Source: an uncultured Clostridia bacterium
GTDB taxonomy: Bacteria > Bacillota_I > Bacilli_A > RF39 > UBA660
Assembly: GCA_948433815.1 (NCBI GenBank)
Contig: CAOJDZ010000005.1
Location: 1-11,744, forward strand
Length of the DNA: 11,744 nucleotides
Direction of reading: 5' to 3'
Part shown: positions 6,242 to 11,491 of the stretch, one piece after another
Position numbering within the stretch: position 1 is the stretch's first letter
Layout of the letters: every line of letters begins with the position of its first letter
Position numbers and translations under genes: made by a program
The notes under the pieces: model-generated
Databases searched by the model: none
The model's input: the letters and a program-made list of their open reading frames with translations, nothing else
What the model was told of the DNA's origin: nothing

Positions 6242-7138
6242 ATGATTGAAGAGAATAAAGAGAGTGATGTTCAAAATATAGAAGAAAAAGAGGAAGATAA
6301 AAAGAGAAGTAATATACTAATAAATATTCTTATTATTTTTGTGATAATAGTTGTAAGTATACTTATGTATGCAAAATATGTTGGGACAAAAGGCATAGTA
6401 GTAAAAGAGTATCTTCTTCAAAGTGAATTTATACCTGATAATTTTAGTGGAGTTAAAATTATTTATATAAGTGATCTTTTATATGGCGGTACTGTTTCTT
6501 TAAAAGATGTAGAAGAACTCATAGATAAAGTAAATGAGCGCAAGCCAGATATAGTTTTATTTGGTGGAGGAATGATATTAGAAGACTATAAAATTAGTAA
6601 AAAAGATAAGAATTCTTTAATAGAGGCTTTTAATAATATAGATGCTACATTAGGAAAGTATGCTGTGAAAGGTAGTAGCGATAATGAAGAATATAATGAG
6701 TTATTAACTAATATGGGATTTATAGTTTTAAATAATGAATATGATTTAATATATAGAGAAAATAAAGAACCTATTTGTTTAAGTGGTATTGGAAGTTATA
6801 ATTTAGGTGAATATGATTTAGTAAAAGCGTTTAGTTTTTTTGATACAAACCCTAATTGTTTTACAATCGCTTTTACTCATGAACCAGATATTTTAGATAA
6901 AATTAGTTCTTTAGAACATAGACCTAACATTTTATTTTCTGGAAATTCATTAGGTGGGGAAGTTAATATTCCATTTTATGGACCAATTCTTAAATTAGAA
7001 GGCTGTAATAAATATTTTTTAGATTATTATGATAAAGATAATATTAAGTTATATGTTTCAAGTGGAATTGGAACTAAAAAGTATAATATGCGTTTATTTA
7101 ATAAGCCATCATTTAATTTTTATAGGTTAAAGTCTTGA
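6242..7138 (+). CDS. YkuE-like metallophosphoesterase homologue with degenerate active site
   Basis: The protein has 298 residues: an acidic N-terminal tail (1-22), one transmembrane helix (about 24-43) and an extracellular domain that follows the YkuE-type phosphoesterase layout. Metal-binding positions are mostly lost. SDxH is SDLL (77-80: D78 kept, His to Leu), GD is GG (108-109), GNHD is GSSD (144-147), and the final GHTHGGQ is GNSLGGE (234-240). Only D78, D147 and H213 (FTHEPD) remain. The fold-defining segments VKIIYISDL, KPDIVLFGG and SSGIGTKKYNMR are well preserved, so this is a maintained non-catalytic relative rather than decay. ATG 6242 has AAGGTGGG upstream; the longer reading from 6203 overlaps the previous gene and lacks a ribosome site. 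It ends with the window's only TGA stop. Confidence 0.85.
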   Translation: MIEENKESDVQNIEEKEEDKKRSNILINILIIFVIIVVSILMYAKYVGTKGIVVKEYLLQSEFIPDNFSGVKIIYISDLLYGGTVSLKDVEELIDKVNERKPDIVLFGGGMILEDYKISKKDKNSLIEAFNNIDATLGKYAVKGSSDNEEYNELLTNMGFIVLNNEYDLIYRENKEPICLSGIGSYNLGEYDLVKAFSFFDTNPNCFTIAFTHEPDILDKISSLEHRPNILFSGNSLGGEVNIPFYGPILKLEGCNKYFLDYYDKDNIKLYVSSGIGTKKYNMRLFNKPSFNFYRLKS

Positions 7139-7165
7139 ACCAAACTAAAAACACTTCATACATTA
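7119..7165 (+). promoter_or_regulatory. Sigma-K-like promoter with GerE-like upstream box
   Basis: AC (7139-7140), a 16-base spacer and CATACATTA (7157-7165) match the B. subtilis sigma-K pattern AC-N16/17-CATANNNTA; the -10 also fits the sigma-E form CATACANT. TTTATAGGTTAA at 7119-7130 matches the TRGGY core of GerE sites and lies about 42-53 bases before the expected start near 7172. The same 12-mer, spacing and -10 recur at 10159-10205 before a coat gene. The box overlaps the last codons of the preceding gene. Confidence 0.65.
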
Positions 7166-7182
7166 GAGTAAGAGGTGTTTTT
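7147..7182 (+). terminator. Hairpin acting as terminator and holding the next ribosome site
   Basis: AAAAACACTTC (7147-7157) pairs with GAGGTGTTTTT (7172-7182), 11 bp with one G-T and a 14-base loop. Its core CACTTC/GAGGTG followed by T6 (7178-7183) is a terminator for the CPBP/YkuE-like operon. The 3' arm is also the Shine-Dalgarno sequence of the gene starting at 7184, so read-through RNA would have it sequestered. Confidence 0.65.
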
Positions 7183-7183
7183 T

Positions 7184-7369
7184 ATGTATCAAAATTATTA
7201 TATGCCTAGAAAAGTAATGTATAAAAAAGATGATAGATTCATTCCTTTTGCTGGGCCATTTTTATTAGGCGCTTTGACTGGCGGTGTTGCAGTTGCAGCA
7301 GTTGGGCCAAGACCAAGACCTTATTATCCTGGACCATACTATGGACCACGTCCACCATATTTTTATTAA
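7184..7369 (+). CDS. Small Pro/Tyr-rich peptide, probable spore surface protein
   Basis: The peptide has 61 residues: an N-terminal Tyr/basic part (MYQNYYMPRKVMYKKDDRF), a Gly/Ala-rich hydrophobic segment (about 24-41, FLLGALTGGVAVAAVG) and a Pro/Tyr tail of PYYPGPYYGPRPPYFY type. Small proteins with a Gly-rich hydrophobic centre and Pro/Tyr tail are common among coat or exosporium components of spore formers. The sigma-K/GerE-like promoter upstream supports this, but it remains inference. ATG 7184 was chosen over GTG 7175 because the latter lies inside the ribosome site AGAGGTG. The gene's stop overlaps the convergent kinase gene by four bases (TTAA, a stop on both strands). Confidence 0.75.
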   Translation: MYQNYYMPRKVMYKKDDRFIPFAGPFLLGALTGGVAVAAVGPRPRPYYPGPYYGPRPPYFY

Positions 7370-8442
7370 TTTTTAAGTGGAAGAGATATTTTACAGATAG
7401 TACCTTTTCCTAAACTTGAAGAATAGCTTAAGTCACCCTTGTGAGCTTCTATAATTTCTTTACTTAAACTAACTCCAAGACCTGTTCCTTTTTCTTTAGT
7501 AGTATAAAAAGGTACTAAAATGTTATCTAAAACTTCCTTACTCATTCCAGAACCATTATCTTTTACATAGATGTAAAGTGATTCTGTGTCTTTAAAAACT
7601 GTGGTTGAAACTGTTCCTGTATTAGATGGACAAGCTTCTACTGCATTTTTTATTACATTTAAAATTACTTGTTTTATTCTTAAATAGTCTATATTGATCG
7701 TTAAATTATCTTCTACTTCAAAATAAAAATTCACATTCTTTGCGATAAAGAATGGTATTAAAACTTCTTTTATATCATCTATAAGAGAGTTAAAATTTGT
7801 TTCTTTTCTTTCAACTTTAATTTTAGTAAATTCCATAAAATCTGTTAATAAGTTTAAAGTTCTATCTACTTCTGTTTTCATAATTCCTACATAACGTTCA
7901 CTTTTTTCTTCATTTTTAGCATCAAACATATCTAAGTATCCTTTTATAACTGCGATTGGATTTTTTATTTCATGAGTTATTTTAAATAAAGATACTTTGA
8001 TTTCTTTTTCTTTTTCAAATTCTTTTAAATTAGAGTGTAAGTTAATTATGTCTTTAGCCATTTCAATTGCCTTGTTAATTATTTTTATTATTAGGTAAAA
8101 CATTATAATCGCAAGTACTGAATCAATTATTGCTTCTTTGTCAGTTGTTAGATTATCTATTTCGTTTATTATTAAAGTTATACTTGCGAAAGTTACTGAT
8201 ATATTAATAAGAAAATTTGTTGTTTTATCAGTTTTACTATAATAATTATATGATAAATACATAATAACAAAGAAGAAAATAGTTATAAATGGATTGTAAT
8301 TAAGTTCTCTTATTAAGTATTCAATAACTATAACACTTATAATTAAAGCATCCTTTGGTTTTTTATTTAAAAATGCAATTATTACTGGTAATATTATAGA
8401 TGTAAATTGATAGTTAGTAGGTATAAACTGTTTATAATACAT
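7366..8442 (-). CDS. Sporulation-type sensor histidine kinase, N-terminus cut off by a stop codon
   Basis: The readable part has 358 residues. Several transmembrane helices fill residues 12-130. The dimerisation domain has H157 in the H box (KITHEIKNPIAVIKGYLDMF). The ATPase domain has the N box (LNVIKNAVEA, N266), G1 DNGSGM (295-300), PFYTTKEKG (311-319) and G2 GTGLG (319-323). The EIKNP H box and multi-helix sensor resemble orphan sporulation kinases (KinB-type) that feed phosphate to Spo0F/Spo0A; there is no response regulator next to it. ATG 8442 has no ribosome site. The same frame continues upstream, past a single TAA, to an ATG at 8595 with a ribosome site, so the native protein was probably about 409 residues. 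Catalytic residues are intact, so the kinase may still be made by re-initiation. Confidence 0.85.
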   Translation of the reverse strand: MYYKQFIPTNYQFTSIILPVIIAFLNKKPKDALIISVIVIEYLIRELNYNPFITIFFFVIMYLSYNYYSKTDKTTNFLINISVTFASITLIINEIDNLTTDKEAIIDSVLAIIMFYLIIKIINKAIEMAKDIINLHSNLKEFEKEKEIKVSLFKITHEIKNPIAVIKGYLDMFDAKNEEKSERYVGIMKTEVDRTLNLLTDFMEFTKIKVERKETNFNSLIDDIKEVLIPFFIAKNVNFYFEVEDNLTINIDYLRIKQVILNVIKNAVEACPSNTGTVSTTVFKDTESLYIYVKDNGSGMSKEVLDNILVPFYTTKEKGTGLGVSLSKEIIEAHKGDLSYSSSLGKGTICKISLPLKN

Positions 8443-8454
8443 TGTTAAATATAA

Positions 8455-8595
8455 TTATATTAATATAGAAAAAATTAAAAAAATTTTTATTTTTTCTCTT
8501 TTCATGTTTTGTGTGTATACTATAAAGTATTCGTAAATCAAGATTGGAAATGTTACCAATATTGCATTGATAATTAAAGTTTCTAATATATTCAT
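8455..8595 (-). pseudogene. Detached N-terminal segment of the histidine kinase
   Basis: ATG 8595 on the minus strand follows GGGTGAG. It encodes 46 residues (starting MNILETLIINAILVTF, then a basic QNMKREK turn and a second hydrophobic stretch) and stops at TAA 8457-8455. The frame is exactly that of the downstream kinase: after the stop come LYLT and the Met at 8442, 51 codons from this start. The first 24 residues form the transmembrane helix missing from the kinase. It is read either as the broken 5' end of one gene or as a short upstream peptide coupled to it by stop-restart. Confidence 0.7.
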
Positions 8596-8628
8596 TTTCT
8601 CACCCGATTAGAGAATAACATAGTGTTT

Positions 8629-8655
8629 TGTCGATTAATGTCGAAAAATGGCGAA
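8629..8655 (-). promoter_or_regulatory. Three phased Spo0A (0A) boxes upstream of the kinase
   Basis: On the plus strand, TGTCGAT (8629-8635), TGTCGAA (8639-8645) and TGGCGAA (8649-8655) repeat with exactly 10-base spacing. The 0A-box consensus is TGNCGAA: the last two match fully and the first has one mismatch. They lie 34-60 bases upstream of the kinase ATG 8595. A TATGTT -10 candidate (minus strand, 8622-8617) would place the middle box at the -35 position, as in Spo0A-activated sigma-A promoters. The divergent gene's promoter is about 75 bases away. Confidence 0.7.
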
Positions 8656-8729
8656 ATAGGTAATAAATTATCAAAATAGTGTAAATGTATTATTATTATG
8701 TTTGGTAATTTAATTAAAAAACTTTTAGT

Positions 8730-8758
8730 TTGTAATTGTGTATAAAATATGGTATAAT
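8730..8758 (+). promoter_or_regulatory. Sigma-A promoter with extended -10
   Basis: TTGTAA (8730-8735), a 17-base spacer and TATAAT (8753-8758), preceded by TGG so that TGNTATAAT is satisfied. The expected start near 8765 gives a 16-base leader containing the ribosome site TGGAGGA of the phosphoesterase gene. Confidence 0.85.
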
Positions 8759-8780
8759 TTTTATTGTTAGTGGAGGAATC

Positions 8781-9767
8781 ATGAAAATAATAAGTGATAA
8801 TTATATAGTTAGAACAAATTTAAGTTTAAGTCAAGATAAGAAGTTTTTAAGTTTTTCAGATATTCATTATGGAGTATTGCAACAATTATTTTATAAGGGT
8901 ACTACGAAGAGATACTTTGATTATTTAGTGAAAGCTAATAAAGGAGTAGACGCTGTTTTAATTCCAGGGGATTTAATATTTTATTTGTTAAAGTATCAAG
9001 ATGCAGAATTTTTAAAAGCTTTAAGGAGTGATTTAACTGATTTATCTTTTAGACTAGGTGTACCTATTTTTATTTCTTATGGGAATCATGATTTGCCATT
9101 TAATTCTAGTAAGTTAACTGACTTAGAAAAACAATTTTGGGATTTAGGACAATATATAGATAGTAGAAAAGATGGGGTATTTGTTCTTGATAATGAGCAA
9201 ATAAAATTAGACAGTAGTACAGTTATAACTGGATTTTCACCAGTTAGAGATGCTTATAATCCTTCTAGTATGCCAGATACCGCTTTATCTATCAGTTCAT
9301 CTAGTTTTTCTAAAGGTAATTTTAATTTTAATGAAAGTGATTTAAATATTTTAATGTCACATGAGAATAAATTTTTTACTCATTCTAATGTTATTAAAGA
9401 TTATAGAGATTTGTATAGGAAATTAACATGTATTATTGGAGGTCATTTACATGATGGATATATGCCTGTTTGGTTTCAAAAAATCTATAGAGATAATTTA
9501 AAAGATTATGGAATTTGGGAAACTATACCACCTATTATAGATAAGTGTAGGGGTGCTTTTATCGTATCTGGTGATGGGATAAGTGATATGATACTCCCAG
9601 AAATTAATGGTAAATCTTATATTTCTTTAAGTGATGAAGAAGCAGTAAGTATAGTTAACAGAGGGGTTAGTAAATATTCTTGGTTTTTACCTAGTGCTTT
9701 ATCTTATTCAACTATTACTTTTACTAATCAAGATATAGATAAAGGTTTTTCTAAAACATTAAAATAA
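8781..9767 (+). CDS. Metallophosphoesterase, intact active site
   Basis: The protein has 328 residues and is predicted cytoplasmic, with no signal or membrane helix. All calcineurin-like metal motifs are present: DxH as SDIHYG (26-31), GD at 63-64, GNHD at 101-104, H194 in LMSHENKFF, and GHLHDG at 221-226. It hydrolyses a phospho-mono- or diester; the substrate cannot be read from sequence. ATG 8781 has GGAGGA at proper distance; the longer reading from 8736 would begin upstream of the promoter -10 and is rejected. It is transcribed alone, divergently from the sporulation kinase. Its intact motifs contrast with the YkuE-like homologue at 6242-7138. Confidence 0.92.
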   Translation: MKIISDNYIVRTNLSLSQDKKFLSFSDIHYGVLQQLFYKGTTKRYFDYLVKANKGVDAVLIPGDLIFYLLKYQDAEFLKALRSDLTDLSFRLGVPIFISYGNHDLPFNSSKLTDLEKQFWDLGQYIDSRKDGVFVLDNEQIKLDSSTVITGFSPVRDAYNPSSMPDTALSISSSSFSKGNFNFNESDLNILMSHENKFFTHSNVIKDYRDLYRKLTCIIGGHLHDGYMPVWFQKIYRDNLKDYGIWETIPPIIDKCRGAFIVSGDGISDMILPEINGKSYISLSDEEAVSIVNRGVSKYSWFLPSALSYSTITFTNQDIDKGFSKTLK

Positions 9768-9768
9768 A

Positions 9769-9795
9769 AAAGGGTCTAATTATTTTAGATCCTTT
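9769..9795. terminator. Bidirectional terminator between convergent genes
   Basis: AAAGGGTCTAA (9769-9779) pairs with TTAGATCCTTT (9785-9795), 11 bp with one G-T and a 5-base loop. On the minus strand it is followed by TTTTTTATTTTA, a good T tract; the plus-strand tail is TTTATATATTT. The right arm lies within the last codons of the minus-strand gene. Confidence 0.85.
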
Positions 9796-10091
9796 ATATA
9801 TTTCTTTAATTGTTTTGAGTTAGGGCCAAATATTATTTTTAATTGATTATCTATTTCAACTATACCTTTAGCTCCTAGTTTTTGTATACTATCTTTATCT
9901 ACTAAAGTAGTATCTTTTACAGTTACTTTTAATCTTGAAAGATTAGTTTCTACTTCTAGTATATTATCTTTTCCACCTAAATAAGTTATTAATTTATTTA
10001 TTTTTATAGAAAAGTCTTTTTTATTAATTTTTATAACTATAATAGATATTAGTAATAATACTGCGATTATTATTATATATTGCCAATACAT
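9780..10091 (-). CDS. Membrane-anchored PTS EIIB-like domain without the active cysteine
   Basis: The protein has 103 residues. One N-terminal transmembrane helix (about 4-21, YIIIIAVLLLISIIVI) is followed by a basic turn and a complete glucose-family EIIB-like domain: LITYLGGKDNIL (34-45), TNLSRLKVTVKD (49-60), KLGAKGIVEIDNQLKIIFGP (71-90). In real EIIB the phosphorylated Cys sits in the ACxTRLR motif; here it is TNLSRLK, with Asn50 in place of Cys and Arg53 kept. Phosphotransfer is therefore not possible by the known mechanism, and no EIIC or EIIA is nearby. It could be a small-ligand or protein-binding module at the membrane. A good ribosome site (AGGTGA, plus-strand 10098-10103) and a TATAAT-like box (10115-10110) precede it. 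Confidence 0.8.
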   Translation of the reverse strand: MYWQYIIIIAVLLLISIIVIKINKKDFSIKINKLITYLGGKDNILEVETNLSRLKVTVKDTTLVDKDSIQKLGAKGIVEIDNQLKIIFGPNSKQLKKYIKDLK

Positions 10092-10158
10092 ATTTATTCA
10101 CCTATAAGAATTATACTATAAATTTGTGAAAAAAGAAATAAAAGTTTTTTTAATATTA

Positions 10159-10205
10159 TTTATAGGTTAATAGTAATCACATAAAAGTCTTTTTTACATA
10201 GATTA
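10159..10205 (+). promoter_or_regulatory. Sigma-K-like promoter with GerE-like box for the coat gene
   Basis: TTTATAGGTTAA (10159-10170), AC (10179-10180), a 16-base spacer and CATAGATTA (10197-10205). This matches the sigma-K pattern AC-N16/17-CATANNNTA with a TRGGY GerE-type core upstream, in exactly the geometry seen at 7119-7165 (constant offset of 3040). Transcription would start near 10213, leaving a short leader with the very strong ribosome site AAGGAGGAGG. Confidence 0.72.
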
Positions 10206-10236
10206 TTAATGAATATAAAGAAGGAGGAGGAAACTC

Positions 10237-10713
10237 ATGAATAATAATTTCAATAACGGATGTTCTTGCAGAAATAATGATAATAATGAATGTGAGAATA
10301 ATTGCATAGCTGAAATTCTTCAAGTTATTAATGTTCTTCAATCTAATGCATGTCCTGAGAATTGTTTAAATTCTTGTGATAGACCAGCTTTAGGTGGAGG
10401 GACTAATTGTGTAGTATGTAATACTAGACCAATTATGCTTTATACTTGCTCAGGAAATGGAACACCATGGAGTATGCCTACAACTAGAACAAATACAAAT
10501 TGTAATCAAACAGGGGAAACTGGATGTTCTAATGTATTTAGAGTAGAAAAAGTAGATGGATGCTGCTGTACTTTTAGAGTACTTGCACCTAATACTGATA
10601 CTACAAGTCCTTATCCATATGTAGCTACAGATTCAATTTTTACTATGAATATAAATTGTTTATGTAGTATAAGATGTTTAAACGATACTTTTGTAGAATG
10701 TATATGTGGATAG
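10237..10713 (+). CDS. Cys-rich spore coat protein, CotY/CotZ family
   Basis: The protein has 158 residues, 20 of them Cys, spread over the whole length. The C-terminal half carries the CotY/CotZ signature: FRVEKVDGCCCTFRVLAP (101-118), corresponding to the FRVEKLYDCCATLSILRP region of B. subtilis CotZ, and FTMNINCLCSIRCL (135-148), corresponding to FCIEVDLGCFCAIQCL. The N-terminal part (1-50) is Asn/Cys-rich. CotY and CotZ build the disulphide-linked insoluble outer coat and crust lattice. The upstream sigma-K/GerE-like promoter fits late mother-cell expression, and the ribosome site is near ideal. It is transcribed alone and ends in a terminator. The exact member (CotY or CotZ) cannot be decided. 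Confidence 0.9.
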   Translation: MNNNFNNGCSCRNNDNNECENNCIAEILQVINVLQSNACPENCLNSCDRPALGGGTNCVVCNTRPIMLYTCSGNGTPWSMPTTRTNTNCNQTGETGCSNVFRVEKVDGCCCTFRVLAPNTDTTSPYPYVATDSIFTMNINCLCSIRCLNDTFVECICG

Positions 10714-10728
10714 AATAAATAAAAGAAG

Positions 10729-10751
10729 ACCTCATATTATGTGAGGTTTTT
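10729..10751 (+). terminator. Intrinsic terminator after the coat gene
   Basis: ACCTCATA (10729-10736) and TGTGAGGT (10740-10747) form 8 bp with one G-T and a 3-base loop, then T to 10751. Confidence 0.88.
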
Positions 10752-10809
10752 GTTTACGTTTTAATTTTATTTACTAAAAATTTAGAATTTAAATATTATT
10801 TTAATAGGG

Positions 10810-10840
10810 AATTGTATTTTATTACAATTTTTGATAAAAT
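10810..10840 (+). promoter_or_regulatory. Promoter with overlapping perfect inverted repeat
   Basis: A perfect 7-6-7 inverted repeat, AATTGTA (10810-10816) and TACAATT (10823-10829), overlaps a promoter candidate TTGTAT (10812-10817)-N17-TAAAAT (10835-10840). A repressor bound there would block the -35. The first arm recurs as AATTGTA at 10857-10863, between the ribosome site GGGAGG and ATG 10864. The promoter -35 is weak. Confidence 0.4.
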
Positions 10841-10863
10841 TTTTATACGAGGGAGGAATTGTA

Positions 10864-11364
10864 ATGGATAAGAAGAAAATTACTGCAATCGTGATTTTTG
10901 CAGTAGTAGCGGTAGTTATAGTATTAATAGGATTACTAGGAAGTAAATTATTAAATAATGATACTTTAAAAGATTATTCTACTGATGATTTAACTTTTCA
11001 AAGCACTGAAACATTAAATAAAAAGACTGTAAGTGGGTATGGTGTTTATTTTGAAAATTATGCTGGTGATGTTATAGTTTTAGGTAATAAAGAAAACAAA
11101 GCTGATCTTGCTAAGTTAGGTTATGAAGATTTAAATCTAGAAAAGTATGCAACTGTAATTTATGAAGGTGAAGATGATACCATATCTGAACTTAAACAAA
11201 GTGATGATAAGAAATTCTATTATTTTACATATGACTATAAAGAAGGCGCTATGTATGAAACTGAAAATGATTTTTGGTTAATTAATTTTGCTTGTAAGTT
11301 AAGTGAGCAAAAGAAATATGAAGAAAAATTCATTGAATGGGCAAGTACAGTTAAGTTTAAATAA
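10864..11364 (+). CDS. Single-pass extracytoplasmic protein of unknown function
   Basis: The protein has 166 residues: a short basic start (MDKKK), one transmembrane helix or uncleaved signal (about 6-27) and an extracellular domain of about 135 residues. No lipobox Cys is present near the helix end. The C-terminal part (KFYYFTYDY...NDFWLINFACKLSEQKKYEEKFIEWASTVKFK) has the pattern of DcrB/PsbP-like domains, where a strand with FW-x-x-FAC is followed by a final helix ending in S-x-x-F; I hold this as a weak fold suggestion only. ATG 10864 has GGGAGG at 10850-10855; the upstream reading from 10831 was rejected because it begins in the promoter. It is a single-gene unit with its own terminator. 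Confidence 0.8.
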   Translation: MDKKKITAIVIFAVVAVVIVLIGLLGSKLLNNDTLKDYSTDDLTFQSTETLNKKTVSGYGVYFENYAGDVIVLGNKENKADLAKLGYEDLNLEKYATVIYEGEDDTISELKQSDDKKFYYFTYDYKEGAMYETENDFWLINFACKLSEQKKYEEKFIEWASTVKFK

Positions 11365-11390
11365 GTAAGAAATTAGTTCTTACTTTTTTT
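11363..11390 (+). terminator. Intrinsic terminator overlapping the stop codon
   Basis: AAGTAAGAA (11363-11371) and TTCTTACTT (11377-11385) form a perfect 9-bp stem with a 5-base loop and a T run to 11390. The 5' arm starts inside the TAA stop of the preceding gene. Confidence 0.92.
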
Positions 11391-11451
11391 CTTGGTAAAA
11401 TAATTTTTTATATTTTTACTTTTTTTGCTTTTAATTGATAAAAATATATTG

Positions 11452-11457
11452 TATAAT
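11452..11457 (+). promoter_or_regulatory. -10 element before the last gene
   Basis: A perfect TATAAT lies 34 bases before ATG 11492. At 17 bases upstream is only TTTTAA; TTGCTT (11425-11430) is 21 bases away, too far for a normal promoter. So only the -10 is convincing. Confidence 0.45.
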
Positions 11458-11491
11458 TCTATTAAAGAATAAAAATATAGGGAGCAGAATT

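Noticed and set aside
7136..7138. TGA as possible Trp codon (Mycoplasma code)
   Set aside because: The TGA falls where YkuE-like proteins end, a terminator hairpin follows at once, and Trp is written TGG elsewhere in the window.
10096..10107. A third TTATAGGT-like box on the minus strand
   Set aside because: It is the ribosome-binding site of the minus-strand gene (AGGTGA before ATG 10091), differs from the 12-mer at several bases and has no AC-N16-CATANNNTA at the proper distance.
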